A stretch of 64,000 nt of DNA from the NCBI GenBank assembly GCA_020112395.1, contig JACCEK010000001.1:558001-622000 (forward strand), read 5' to 3'. A program made the translations under genes and the position numbers. Positions 1-8,390 of this stretch are shown one piece after another (positions within the stretch are counted from its first letter, which is position 1; each line of letters opens with the position of its first letter). Under the pieces are notes generated by a model. The model ran no database searches. It had not been told where the DNA came from and saw only the letters and a list, made by a program, of their open reading frames with translations. Source of the DNA: Aerococcaceae bacterium DSM 111021. GTDB taxonomy: Bacteria; Bacillota; Bacilli; Lactobacillales; Aerococcaceae.

Positions 1-1487
1 TCAGTCAGATCTTCTAATTGACCAAGATGTTCAGTTAATTGTCTCTCTAACACTTCAATCTCGCTCATATCAATACGTACTCGGTTTAATTGTTTTGATA
101 AGTTTTCAATCTCATCTGTTACTTTATAGAATATATCATAGTAATTCGAACTTAAACCTGGTAGATGTTGTTTCTCCAAGCGTCGTTTCATATTACGTAA
201 ATCTAATTCATAAGTATCTAAATTGCTTTTCGCTTCGCGTTCGCGTAGATTTAGTTGACCTAAATCTTTAACAATTTTTTGTTGCTTACTATCGTAATCA
301 TTAAGATTCTTTTCAATGCGGCTTAATTGTTCCGCTACTTGAGTAAACACTGCACCGTCTGTTTCAATTGATCCAGCCGTGTTAGTGAAGCGACCAAACT
401 CTGCATTAATCTGATCAGTTAATTCACTAATCTGATCCACTTCGTTCTCATGCAAGATATAACTTTGAGCGATACGATCTACCTCAATACTAGCATAACG
501 ATTATTTTCTCTTACTTCGTCAAAACGCGAACGCAATTGATTAATATGAGTGTTCACATAATTTTTTGCTTCGATTTCCGCTTCCATAAAGTCATATAGT
601 GAATTGATTTCTCGATCTGCTTTGTCCATTAAAGTTTGTGCATCAACTAAATCAGCATTTTTAATGTGATTTTTAGCTTCATTCAATCTTTCTTGAATCT
701 CTTCTACTTTCTCAGGCACATTCACACCTTCGAAATTAAAGTGACTTTCAAGCATTCTTTGATGCCCATCAAGAATATCTTCCAAAGCATCTTCGTAATC
801 TTTCTTAATCTTGTTGTACATAGATGGTAGCTTTTCAAGAATTTCTTCTAAGCTACTTAAATCTGCTTCGATTGTATCTAACATGTCGTCGGCTTCAATG
901 TGATCACCAGCAGTTGTTAACTCATTGTAACGTGTAAAGTTTAACTCTAAATATTGTAAGTTTTTCTCTAACGTTTCAATAGCTGGCCCGTAATCGAAAG
1001 AATGATTCATAATGCTTTTACGCGCTGTGTTATAGCGTTCAAGCATAGCTTCATTACGGTCATGATTATTTTCACTAATACGTAGTAAAGCTGTTAACTC
1101 ATCATGTAAGTCATGGACTTGTACTTCCGTTTCGTCAAGTAAATCACGTGCCTCATCTAGCGCAGTTTTAGCCTTCATCAAGTTCATTTGTTCGCTGTAT
1201 TGCTCTGCTCCGACTAACATTGCCTCAATCTCTGTAAATTGAAAATTTGTTAGTGTTTGCCAAGTTGCAACAAGGCTCTCATATTTACGTTTCGTTTGGC
1301 CCGCTAAATCCATATTCTTTAACGTAAATAATTGATCAGCAATCGAAATGCTCATCATTTCGTCTTTACGATTCTCTAGTTCTCGTATCTCTTTCGCACG
1401 CTGCGTTCTTAGATAAAAAATAACCCCCGATGCAACAAGAAAGAGGATAACGATGATAAATAAAATATCAGTAAAGGTTAAATTCAT
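1..1487 (-). CDS. ezrA: EzrA, septation ring formation regulator (3' end off window)
   Basis: EzrA is a membrane-anchored, coiled-coil regulator of FtsZ ring assembly in Firmicutes. The visible 495 codons begin MNLTFTDILFIIVILFL, giving one N-terminal membrane segment (about residues 6-24), followed by a basic stretch and a long Glu/Gln/Leu-rich coiled coil that fills the rest. Family members are about 570 residues, so roughly 75 residues are missing beyond base 1. The ATG at 1485-1487 follows a GAGGAG ribosome binding site at normal spacing. The frame stays open to the window edge. It is divergent from the BMP-family gene. Confidence 0.9.
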   Translation of the reverse strand, partial: MNLTFTDILFIIVILFLVASGVIFYLRTQRAKEIRELENRKDEMMSISIADQLFTLKNMDLAGQTKRKYESLVATWQTLTNFQFTEIEAMLVGAEQYSEQMNLMKAKTALDEARDLLDETEVQVHDLHDELTALLRISENNHDRNEAMLERYNTARKSIMNHSFDYGPAIETLEKNLQYLELNFTRYNELTTAGDHIEADDMLDTIEADLSSLEEILEKLPSMYNKIKKDYEDALEDILDGHQRMLESHFNFEGVNVPEKVEEIQERLNEAKNHIKNADLVDAQTLMDKADREINSLYDFMEAEIEAKNYVNTHINQLRSRFDEVRENNRYASIEVDRIAQSYILHENEVDQISELTDQINAEFGRFTNTAGSIETDGAVFTQVAEQLSRIEKNLNDYDSKQQKIVKDLGQLNLREREAKSNLDTYELDLRNMKRRLEKQHLPGLSSNYYDIFYKVTDEIENLSKQLNRVRIDMSEIEVLERQLTEHLGQLEDLT

Positions 1488-1553
1488 TGTCTCGCTCCTC
1501 ATCAATCAGTATATATATGTGTTTTAAATTTACTACATAAATTGTCAATCTCG

Positions 1554-1582
1554 ATTATAGCATTTACAAGTCATTAATTAAA
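1554..1582 (-). promoter_or_regulatory. Probable ezrA promoter
   Basis: On the minus strand TTTAAT (1577-1582) and TATAAT (1554-1559) are separated by 17 bp, and the -10 box is preceded by TGC, an extended -10. It lies about 65 bp upstream of the ezrA start and is the best sigma-A-like match in this gap. Confidence 0.5.
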
Positions 1583-1584
1583 GT

Positions 1585-1600
1585 ATTTATCGCGATAAAT
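1585..1600. repeat. Perfect 16-bp palindrome upstream of ezrA
   Basis: ATTTATCGCGATAAAT reads identically on both strands and ends two bases upstream of the proposed ezrA -35 box. This position suits an operator for a dimeric regulator. I do not recognise the motif as that of a named regulator. Confidence 0.45.
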
Positions 1601-1929
1601 AAAGGCATTAGCGTAAAGGTTGTAGTGAAATACACCCATATTCAATAGATTCTATCCAAATCAACTTCATCCTTTATTAAAATAGACAACAAAAGTAACT
1701 TAAAATATTACTACTTGTATATATAATTCATTCCAAAAATGTCAAATTGCTCTATAGTACACCCATACACTTACTATAATAACAGAAATAATTACTAATT
1801 ATCACTATATATGAAAATAAACGATATATTTATACTAAAAATTTACTTATACCTACTAATTTAATTTTATCCCCCTTAATAAAACATGATATACTATGTC
1901 TATTATATTTAGAAAGGTTTGGTAGATAA
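1601..1929. other. AT-rich divergent intergenic region
   Basis: No ORF or hairpin stands out here. A TATACT at 1890-1895 is a likely -10 for the BMP gene, but no good -35 is visible. An AAAGG ribosome binding site precedes the ATG at 1930. Confidence 0.4.
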
Positions 1930-2943
1930 ATGAAAATTTTATTACTACTCTCAAGTTTACTTACACTCTCTTCTATTAATGTCCATGCTCAAGATGACTT
2001 CAGTATTGGGATGGTCACAGACGTCGGTGGAGTTGACGATAAATCCTTCAACCAAGGTGCATGGGAAGGCATGAATCGCTGGGGTAAAGAGCATAATAAA
2101 GAACAAGGATTAGATGGCTTTACCTATTTCCAATCTGATACCGAAGCTGATTACATAACAAACTTAAACTTAGCATCTCAAAATAACATCGATCTTATAT
2201 TTGCTATCGGCTATAAATTACAACCCGCTGTACAAGAAATTGCTAAACAATATCCAGATCAATACTTTGGGATGGTCGATTCGGTAATTGAATTACCCAA
2301 TGTTGCTTCTTTAAACTTTGCCGATGAAGAAGCAGCCTTTCTTGCTGGTGTCGCGGCGGCTACAACTACTAAATCCAATAAAGTTGGATTTGTTGGCGGT
2401 GTTGAAGGTGTTGTTATTGATAAGTTTGAAGCCGGTTTTGTTGCTGGTGTTCAAGCTGTTGACGATTCTATCGATATCGACATCCAATACGCTGGAAGCT
2501 TCACAGACTCTTCGATCGGACGTACTATCGCTGCTACGATGTATGCCAACGACGTCGATGTTATCTTCCACGCTTCAGGACCTACCGGTAACGGCGTCTT
2601 TTCAGAAGCTAAAGATTTAGTAAGCATCCAACCAGATAGAGAGCTTTGGGTGATTGGTGTTGATTTGGATCAAAGTGCTGAAGGGAAAACAACCATAAAT
2701 GGTGAAACCCGAAATATCAATTTAACTTCTACCTTAAAAAACACCGGTAATGCAATCCATTCCTTTAGCAATGGTGTTTTAGAAAACGGCTTTGAACCAG
2801 GTATTCAATGGTTTAACCTCGCTAACGATGGTGTTGGTTTAGCAGATGGTCGTTTATCTGATGACTCTTTATCTGTTATTGAAGACTTCAGACAACAAAT
2901 CATTCATGGTGACATTGAAGTTCCAGATGCTCCAGAACAATAA
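1930..2943 (+). CDS. BMP-family substrate-binding protein, non-lipidated
   Basis: This 337-residue protein belongs to the basic membrane protein family (PnrA/TmpC/BmpA/Med), which binds nucleosides for ABC uptake or has regulatory roles. The family hallmark GGVDDKSFNQGAWEG lies at residues 33-47 and the periplasmic-binding fold spans the rest. Residues 1-20 form a signal peptide ending VHA before QDD, a type I cleavage site. The lipobox cysteine usual for Gram-positive binding proteins is absent. No nucleoside permease or ATPase gene is nearby, so it is solitary. It may be a paralogue serving a remote transporter or a Med-like regulator. Family assignment is firm; substrate is unknown. Confidence 0.85.
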   Translation: MKILLLLSSLLTLSSINVHAQDDFSIGMVTDVGGVDDKSFNQGAWEGMNRWGKEHNKEQGLDGFTYFQSDTEADYITNLNLASQNNIDLIFAIGYKLQPAVQEIAKQYPDQYFGMVDSVIELPNVASLNFADEEAAFLAGVAAATTTKSNKVGFVGGVEGVVIDKFEAGFVAGVQAVDDSIDIDIQYAGSFTDSSIGRTIAATMYANDVDVIFHASGPTGNGVFSEAKDLVSIQPDRELWVIGVDLDQSAEGKTTINGETRNINLTSTLKNTGNAIHSFSNGVLENGFEPGIQWFNLANDGVGLADGRLSDDSLSVIEDFRQQIIHGDIEVPDAPEQ

Positions 2944-2954
2944 TTAAAGTGACT

Positions 2955-2992
2955 AAAAGTTAGTATTGCCTAGGCAATACTAACTTTTTTTT
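2955..2992 (+). terminator. Intrinsic terminator of the BMP gene
   Basis: A 16-bp perfect stem (2955-2970 with 2973-2988) around a TA loop runs into a T-tract, 11 bp after the BMP stop codon. Confidence 0.85.
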
Positions 2993-3292
2993 GTTGCATC
3001 ATTTAAAGCCGAAATCAATTTGATTTGAAAATGCGAAAGGTGTTCGCATTGTTCCGTGTAAGGAAGACTTCCATTGTGGCCATTGAATTATCTTCAGCTC
3101 TAAATAATATACTAACGTATTTTTATTTGGGCGTTTCTGACTCATCATAAATTGATTCATCTTATTCTATATTTCTACCTTATTATACAAAATAACGAGT
3201 GCAGTTCGAAGCAGGGCTCCAAACTAACACTCGTTATGTTAAATTCTGTGTTCAATCGTTGTTTTGATAAACTTACAAAATTAGTATTAAAA
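2993..3292. other. 3' region between BMP gene and rpsD with two inverted repeats
   Basis: The gap carries a short hairpin, AATGCGAA/TTCGCATT at 3030-3050 with a 5-base loop. It also has a 10-bp inverted repeat, ATAACGAGTG/CACTCGTTAT at 3192-3201 and 3228-3237, with a 26-base loop. The latter is about 55 bp past the rpsD stop and could terminate rpsD transcription, although the T-run on the minus strand (TTTGTATAAT) is poor. No ORF is credible. Confidence 0.4.
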
Positions 3293-3901
3293 TTAACCTA
3301 ATTTGTTGTAGTACTCAACAACTAATGACTCATCAATTTCAGCATTTAATTCGCTACGCTCTGGTAAACGAGTTAAAGTACCTTGTTTAGAGTTTTCGTC
3401 ATATGAAACGAAGTCTAAACGTGAAACAACGTTTTCTAAGTTGTTTTTGATTAATGCTAAATCTTGAGATTTCTCACGTAATCCAACAACTTGTTCTGGT
3501 GATACTAAGTATGATGGAATATCAACACGTTTACCATCAACAGTAACGTGACCGTGGTTTACTAATTGACGCGCTTGGCGACGAGTATTAGCAAATCCTA
3601 GACGGTATACTAAGTTATCTAAACGAGTTTCTAATAACACCATGAAGTTCTCACCGTGTTTTCCTTCCATTTTACCTGCACGTAGGTATAATGTTGAGAA
3701 TTGACGTTCGTTTAATCCATACATGAAACGTAATTTTTGTTTCTCTTGTAATTGAGATCCGTACTCAGAAATCTTTCTACGAGAGTTGTTCCCGTGTTGT
3801 CCTGGTGCGTAGTTACGTTTTGCGATTTCTTTACCTGTTTCAGTTAAAGAGATTCCTAAACGACGTGATAATTTCCATGATGGTCCTGTATATCTTGACA
3901 T
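3293..3901 (-). CDS. rpsD: 30S ribosomal protein S4
   Basis: S4 is a primary binder of the 16S rRNA 5' domain that nucleates 30S assembly and also represses its own synthesis in Firmicutes. The 202-residue product has the family N-terminus ([19 protein letters not shown]) and an S4 RNA-binding domain at about residues 92-150 with the [16 protein letters not shown] core. Length is typical of the zinc-free S4 form. The gene stands alone, as in Bacillus, with its own promoter and a long leader. The GGAGG ribosome binding site lies inside a small hairpin, consistent with translational control. Confidence 0.98.
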   Translation of the reverse strand: MSRYTGPSWKLSRRLGISLTETGKEIAKRNYAPGQHGNNSRRKISEYGSQLQEKQKLRFMYGLNERQFSTLYLRAGKMEGKHGENFMVLLETRLDNLVYRLGFANTRRQARQLVNHGHVTVDGKRVDIPSYLVSPEQVVGLREKSQDLALIKNNLENVVSRLDFVSYDENSKQGTLTRLPERSELNAEIDESLVVEYYNKLG

Positions 3902-4078
3902 AATTTAATTCCTCCAATAATTTTTTTGGAGTAAAATAATTCTGTTTAAAACTCGAATGCGTGCATTCCGCTTTCCACTTTCACCATTAGCAGCCGCGGT
4001 TACTCGACGCCCTACTTATTTCATTAGGTTTTAGAATGTTGACGCGCTTTCTGTTTTAACGCTGCATTATTTTACACA
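3902..4078 (-). promoter_or_regulatory. Structured rpsD leader, candidate S4 autoregulatory RNA
   Basis: About 177 untranslated bases separate the rpsD promoter from its start. On the transcript a stem CTCCAA/TTGGAG (3912-3917 with 3926-3931, 8-base loop) contains the ribosome binding site. A second near-palindrome, GAATGCGTGCATTC, sits at 3955-3968. The plus strand at 3989-4002 reads AGCAGCCGCGGTTA, nearly identical to the 530 loop of 16S rRNA, so the mRNA is antisense to it. Autoregulation of rpsD through the leader is established in Bacillus subtilis. The same role here is inference. Confidence 0.55.
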
Positions 4079-4084
4079 AGGAAT

Positions 4085-4113
4085 AGTTTAACAAATAAGT
4101 GAGTCCAAATCAA
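4085..4113 (-). promoter_or_regulatory. rpsD promoter
   Basis: The minus strand reads TTGATT (4108-4113), a 17-bp spacer and TAAACT (4085-4090), placed between the end of the ATPase gene and the rpsD leader. Confidence 0.55.
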
Positions 4114-4116
4114 GTA

Positions 4117-4782
4117 TTAATTGATAAATTCCGTTGATCGAATCACTTTTGCATTCCCTAGTAACTTCACTAATTCATTATCATGGGTGATAATTAAAAT
4201 CATTATCCCTTGATTTGATAATTGAGTAATTAATTCTGCGATTTTTCCTACTGTCTTCTCATCTAATGCTGATGTCGGTTCATCAAAGCATAATAAACTC
4301 GGATTCATCATCATAGCACGCGCAATCGCTACACGTTGCTTCTGTCCACCAGACAGTTGACCGGGTTTCGAGTCACCTTTATCTCCTACGCCCATTTGTG
4401 TTAATAATGAATTTGCTTTTTCTTCCAACACTGCTTTTGAATCAAACTTATTCGACTGTGGCGCAAGTAATAAATTCTCAAGTACACTTAAATTAGGGAA
4501 TAATTGGTAATCTTGAAATACAAGGCCAATTTTATATTGATAATCCTTAATTGATTGATTATCTTGGTACTGTCCATCCTTAACTAAGAAAGTATCATCA
4601 ATTGATATAGATCCTTTATCTACTTCTTCAAGATGATTAATCATTCTAAGTAATGTCGTCTTCCCACTACCGGACTCACCTAATACGACTGTAATTTCAC
4701 CTGGATTCACTTCCATATTATAATTACTTAAAACAACATTGTTGCCAAACTGTTTACTTACGTCTTTTACGATTAAACTCAT
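4117..4782 (-). CDS. Polar amino-acid ABC transporter ATP-binding protein
   Basis: This 221-residue ATPase energises uptake of polar amino acids (GlnQ/HisP type). Walker [10 protein letters not shown] is at residues 35-43, the Q-loop VFQ at about 88-90, the signature [14 protein letters not shown] at 143-156 and Walker B LLCFDEPT at 163-170, with the switch histidine in ITHD. It is somewhat shorter than the usual 240-250 residues. It follows the fused binding protein-permease by 11 bp, so the two form one transporter. The neighbouring split unit has no ATPase and may share this one. Substrate is inferred from the T-box, see there. Confidence 0.92.
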   Translation of the reverse strand: MSLIVKDVSKQFGNNVVLSNYNMEVNPGEITVVLGESGSGKTTLLRMINHLEEVDKGSISIDDTFLVKDGQYQDNQSIKDYQYKIGLVFQDYQLFPNLSVLENLLLAPQSNKFDSKAVLEEKANSLLTQMGVGDKGDSKPGQLSGGQKQRVAIARAMMMNPSLLCFDEPTSALDEKTVGKIAELITQLSNQGIMILIITHDNELVKLLGNAKVIRSTEFIN

Positions 4783-4793
4783 TTGTTATCCTC

Positions 4794-6218
4794 CTAATAG
4801 TCCAGTTTCTTTTCAATTTGATTTAACACTAAAGTGACAATCCCTGTTAATGCCAAGTAAATCACACCAACATAAAGATACGGTAGCATGCTTGCATGTT
4901 GATTCGATAATGATCGCCCGACTTTTAATAATTCATCTAAACCTAGAATATAGATAAGTGATGTATCTTTCACTAAACTTATAATCTCATTACCAACGGA
5001 TGGCATCACGATATTCCATAATTGAGGTAATATCACTCGGCGGTAACCCGTTAGTTTATTAATTGATAATACTTTCAATGATTCATACTGTCCTTGTGGG
5101 ATAGCATTTAACCCACCTCGGAATATCTCGACCAAATAGGCGGCATAGTTAATAATCATAGTAGCCAATGCTGCAGGTACACGTTCAAGGGTTATTCCTA
5201 AGAATGGTAAACCAAAATATACAACCATCAATTGTAATAATAATGGTGATCCTCTAAACACATAAACGTAAACTTGAATAATAGCTTTTATCCAAGTAGG
5301 TGCTCTTTGTTCTAATAATGCAATCAACAAACCAAGTGGGATACTAATAATTAAAACAACAAAAAATACGAATAACGTCGTTTTAGCTGCCTCAAGCAAA
5401 GGAGCAAGCATATTTGCTTCATCAGCCGCCTCATCCCCTCCTAGTGTAGCAAACCATCGACCTTCTATCTCATCATAAACATCACTATTCATCACTGTAT
5501 TTAAAGCTGTGTTAAACTCTTCAACAAACGCTGTATCACTCTTTCTAAATCCAACTGCCGTTGGGGTAATACCAAAATCCTCATCTAGCATTCGATAATC
5601 AGCTGCTTGACCATTTTGTGAAAAGTAGTAACGTGTTACTAAGTCTGCAACTACAATTGCGTCAACTCTTCCTGTAGCCAATTCTTGAAGAACTTCATTA
5701 AAGGAAGAGAACGTTATAACACGTCCACCATCTAATGATTCGACGAGCCCTGGTTGCTGCATAATTGCTTCGAGCTGCGAAGAACCTTCTTGAGTCGCTA
5801 CTTTCAATCCTTCTAAATCATTAATTGATTGAATATCACTGTCTTGTTTAACCAAAACTCCTACTCGGCCTTCAACATAATTATCCGAAAAAAGAACTAA
5901 TTCTTCTCGTTCCGGGGTTTTCGAATAGCCATTCCAAATCATATCAATATTCCCGTTATTCAACTCAGCTTCCTTCATCGACCAATCGATTGATTGAAAT
6001 TCGTAATCTACACCCATTTCAGTAAAGACTTCCTCAGCCAATTCAACATCAAATCCTGTGAATTCACCGTTTTTTAAGAAACCATATGGTGCGAACGTTG
6101 AATCCAACCCTACCGTAACTGTTTCATCTGGTTGAATCGTTATATTCGACTGAGCACTCGCTTGTAAAGGAACGAACACCAAAACACTAAGTATCAACAA
6201 GTTAAACCATTTTTTCAT
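4794..6218 (-). CDS. Fused amino-acid binding protein and ABC permease
   Basis: The 474-residue product joins an extracytoplasmic amino-acid binding domain (about residues 30-255, family SBP_bac_3) to a membrane permease (about 278-470), as in lactic acid bacterial GlnP. A signal peptide ends ASA before Q23. The binding domain carries the family stretch TVGLDSTFAPYGF, and the permease carries the EAA-type loop EIFRGGLNAIPQGQYE that docks the ATPase. The membrane fusion anchors the binding domain without a lipid. It is strongly similar, domain by domain, to the split pair upstream, which suggests tandem duplication plus fusion or fission. A T-box leader precedes it. Confidence 0.92.
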   Translation of the reverse strand: MKKWFNLLILSVLVFVPLQASAQSNITIQPDETVTVGLDSTFAPYGFLKNGEFTGFDVELAEEVFTEMGVDYEFQSIDWSMKEAELNNGNIDMIWNGYSKTPEREELVLFSDNYVEGRVGVLVKQDSDIQSINDLEGLKVATQEGSSQLEAIMQQPGLVESLDGGRVITFSSFNEVLQELATGRVDAIVVADLVTRYYFSQNGQAADYRMLDEDFGITPTAVGFRKSDTAFVEEFNTALNTVMNSDVYDEIEGRWFATLGGDEAADEANMLAPLLEAAKTTLFVFFVVLIISIPLGLLIALLEQRAPTWIKAIIQVYVYVFRGSPLLLQLMVVYFGLPFLGITLERVPAALATMIINYAAYLVEIFRGGLNAIPQGQYESLKVLSINKLTGYRRVILPQLWNIVMPSVGNEIISLVKDTSLIYILGLDELLKVGRSLSNQHASMLPYLYVGVIYLALTGIVTLVLNQIEKKLDY

Positions 6219-6243
6219 TATTACTTACTCCTTATATTCAAAT

Positions 6244-6485
6244 TAAAAACGCCCTTCACTCTATTTTTAGAGTAAAGGACGTTGAGACGTGGTTCCACCT
6301 TCATTTTTAATTACCTCACGATAATTAACTTAATCACTTAAGCTAAACTAATCATAAGTGAGACGATAACGAGTCTACCGTTTTATGTTTTAAATTAATA
6401 GGTCGTGTATGAGTTGGCTTCATGCTTTGCTTTCCAGCTACCGCAAATTCTCTTTCATGAAGGTGACGACTCGATATCCTATCCA
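6244..6485 (-). promoter_or_regulatory. T-box riboswitch controlling the fused transporter
   Basis: The minus strand carries the T-box core AGGTGGAACCACGT (6287-6300). It is followed by a terminator stem AACGCCCTTCACTCTA/TAGAGTAAAGGACGTT and a T-run (6244-6283). Stem I shows the conserved AAAGAGAATTTGCGGTAGCTG region. Uncharged tRNA would favour read-through into the transporter. Aligning both transporter T-boxes on the base of stem I places CAC (His) followed by a purine at the same spot in each, so histidine is the best candidate. I hold this specifier call at low confidence because ATA and ACG are nearby alternatives. Confidence 0.9.
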
Positions 6486-6507
6486 TAAATATCTTTTTGT
6501 TAAGAAT

Positions 6508-6536
6508 ATGGTAAAAGAAAATGATTATAAAGTCAA
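6508..6536 (-). promoter_or_regulatory. Promoter of T-box 1
   Basis: TTGACT (6531-6536), a 17-bp spacer and TACCAT (6508-6513) lie just upstream of stem I, so the fused transporter can be transcribed independently of the upstream unit. Confidence 0.6.
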
Positions 6537-6557
6537 TATGTTAATGTTATTTTAATA

Positions 6558-7187
6558 TTAGTCTTCAATTCTTCTTTCTACAAATCTTAATATCATTGTT
6601 GTTACTCCTGTAAATAATAAATAAATCACAGCTACATAAACAAATGGCAATAAACTAGCTTGTTGATTCGACATTGTTCGACCAACTTTCAATAATTCTT
6701 CCAAACCAAGAATATGAATTAATGATGTATCTTTAATTAAACTAATGACTTCATTACCGACTGAGGGCATTACAATCTTCCATAATTGAGGAAGAATAAC
6801 ATTCTTTAATCCAGTAATCCGATCAATTGAAAGAACTTGTAAGGCCTCGTACTGACCTTTGGGTATAGCGTTTAAGCCACCTCTAAAAATTTCAACAAAA
6901 TACGCTGCATAATTCAACACTAAAGTAATTAGGGCTGCTTCAAAACGCCCTAATACAATTCCAATAAAAGGTAGGCCAAAGAACATAAACATCATTTGAA
7001 GGAGTAATGGTGTTCCACGGAAAAGATAGACGTAACCCCTAATTATAACTCCTAATGTTTTCGAAAACCTTTGAGCTAACAACGCTATTATTAATCCAAG
7101 CGGAATACTTAGTATTAGCGTAAATATGAAAAATTGAAACGTCGTAACGAATCCATTATATAGTGGTTGTATCATTGATAAATCCAT
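6558..7187 (-). CDS. Polar amino-acid ABC transporter permease
   Basis: This 209-residue permease has about five membrane segments and the cytoplasmic EAA loop EIFRGGLNAIPKGQYEAL. It closely resembles the C-terminal half of the downstream fused gene. It starts 37 bp after the binding-protein gene, with an AAGGAG site ahead of the ATG, and forms a split transporter with it. No ATPase gene is in this unit. The likely partner is the ATPase of the downstream fused unit, about 1.8 kb further on. Confidence 0.9.
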   Translation of the reverse strand: MDLSMIQPLYNGFVTTFQFFIFTLILSIPLGLIIALLAQRFSKTLGVIIRGYVYLFRGTPLLLQMMFMFFGLPFIGIVLGRFEAALITLVLNYAAYFVEIFRGGLNAIPKGQYEALQVLSIDRITGLKNVILPQLWKIVMPSVGNEVISLIKDTSLIHILGLEELLKVGRTMSNQQASLLPFVYVAVIYLLFTGVTTMILRFVERRIED

Positions 7188-7224
7188 CTCTTTTTCGCTC
7201 CTTATAGCCTACATTAATATTATT

Positions 7225-8022
7225 TTATTCGCTCTCTACATCGCTGAACCATTGAGATTTAATCTCATCGAATGTTCCGTCTTCAATTATTTCTGCCAAT
7301 ACAGTATTAAATTCTTCAGCGAATGCTTCATCACTCTTACGGAACCCTACACCATAATCCTCTTCACCAAAGTTATCATCTAAAATACGGTATTGATCTG
7401 CTGATCCATTTTGTTCTAAGAAATAGGTTGCCAATAATTCATCAACGACAATGCCATCAACACGACCATTGTCTAAATCGCTAAACACTTCTACGAAGGT
7501 TGGATACGTGACTGGTTGCCCACCATCCAAGCCCATAGCAAACTCTTCTTCATTCATAATTGCTTCAAACGATGCTGATTGTTCCTGGGTTGCCATAAAT
7601 CTTCCAGCAAAATCTTCTTTTGCTTGAATATCACTATCCGCTTTAACAATGATAACTTGTCGGTTTTGGATATATGGTTCTGAGAACAATACAACTTCTT
7701 CACGCTGTGGTGTGATAGAATACCCATTCCAAATCATATCAATGTTGTTTGTATTCAATTCTGTTTCTTTCATACTCCAATCAATGGGTTGGAAAGTATA
7801 GTCAACATTTAGTCGACCAAGGATTTCTTCAGCTAAATCAATATCAAAACCAACATTCTCTCCTTCATTATTTTTGAATCCGAACGGTGCGAACGTATCA
7901 TCAAATCCGATGACTACACCTTCATCTTTATTAATTTCTTGAGCAAATGCTGGGCTTGATGCAGACACTAATGTTAATAACGCAATAAAAGCGACGATTA
8001 TTTTTGATACTATTTTTTTCAT
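7225..8022 (-). CDS. Amino-acid ABC transporter substrate-binding protein
   Basis: The 265-residue product is an SBP_bac_3 binding protein. The signal peptide MKKIVSKIIVAF...SSPAFA is followed by Q28, a type I cleavage site with no lipobox cysteine. This is unusual for a monoderm binding protein that is not fused to its permease. The domain begins GVVIGFDDTFAPFGF and includes MIWNGYSITPQREE, both shared with the fused paralogue. The gene follows a T-box leader and precedes the permease by 37 bp. Substrate is probably a polar amino acid, with histidine suggested by the T-box. Confidence 0.9.
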   Translation of the reverse strand: MKKIVSKIIVAFIALLTLVSASSPAFAQEINKDEGVVIGFDDTFAPFGFKNNEGENVGFDIDLAEEILGRLNVDYTFQPIDWSMKETELNTNNIDMIWNGYSITPQREEVVLFSEPYIQNRQVIIVKADSDIQAKEDFAGRFMATQEQSASFEAIMNEEEFAMGLDGGQPVTYPTFVEVFSDLDNGRVDGIVVDELLATYFLEQNGSADQYRILDDNFGEEDYGVGFRKSDEAFAEEFNTVLAEIIEDGTFDEIKSQWFSDVESE

Positions 8023-8053
8023 TTTATAAGTCTCCTTTTGTAAACTAAAGCAA

Positions 8054-8290
8054 CAAAAAACGCCCTTTAATCCATATGGATTAAAGGACGTCTACGACGT
8101 GGTCCCACCTTTGTTTATAATTATTTCTCAATAATTATCTCAGTAAGTAATACGATTACTTAGACGATAAAGGGTCAACCTTGATTGTAATACGAAAGGC
8201 TGTGTCTTCATAGGCTGTTATGCTTTGCTTCTCAGCTACCGCAAATTCTCTTTCATAACATGACCTATCTCTTTGTCCTTTGAAACAATC
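8054..8290 (-). promoter_or_regulatory. T-box riboswitch controlling the split transporter
   Basis: The T-box core AGGTGGGACCACGT is at 8097-8110 and the terminator ACGCCCTTTAATCCA/TGGATTAAAGGACGT with T-run at 8054-8091. Stem I shares the AAAGAGAATTTGCGGTAGCTG stretch with T-box 1, flanked by a compensated helix (TGTTATG/CATAACA here, CTTCATG/CATGAAG there). The specifier region reads GAAGACACAG; CAC (His) aligns with T-box 1, while GAC (Asp) is the main alternative. The two leaders are evidently duplicates that have diverged. Confidence 0.9.
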
Positions 8291-8309
8291 TTTTTTTATT
8301 TATGAGTTT

Positions 8310-8338
8310 ATAATAAGTTAATCCGTGCATTAAGTCAA
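8310..8338 (-). promoter_or_regulatory. Promoter of T-box 2
   Basis: TTGACT (8333-8338), a 17-bp spacer and TATTAT (8310-8315) form a near-consensus promoter directly upstream of the T-box. Confidence 0.75.
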
Positions 8339-8390
8339 GTGTTTTAATCGTATACTAATAATTTAACCGAAATTCTATGTTTAATCATTT

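Noticed and set aside
2318-2620. 100-codon frame within the BMP gene
   Set aside because: Same-strand shadow frame with Leu-rich, biologically implausible content.
1930-2943. Assignment as the nucleoside transporter BmpA of a local operon
   Set aside because: No transporter ATPase or permease is adjacent and the lipobox is missing, so only the family is claimed.
3989-4002. 16S-like AGCAGCCGCGG sequence as a piece of an rRNA gene
   Set aside because: The match stops after 14 bases and no other rRNA sequence flanks it, so it is treated only as a leader feature.
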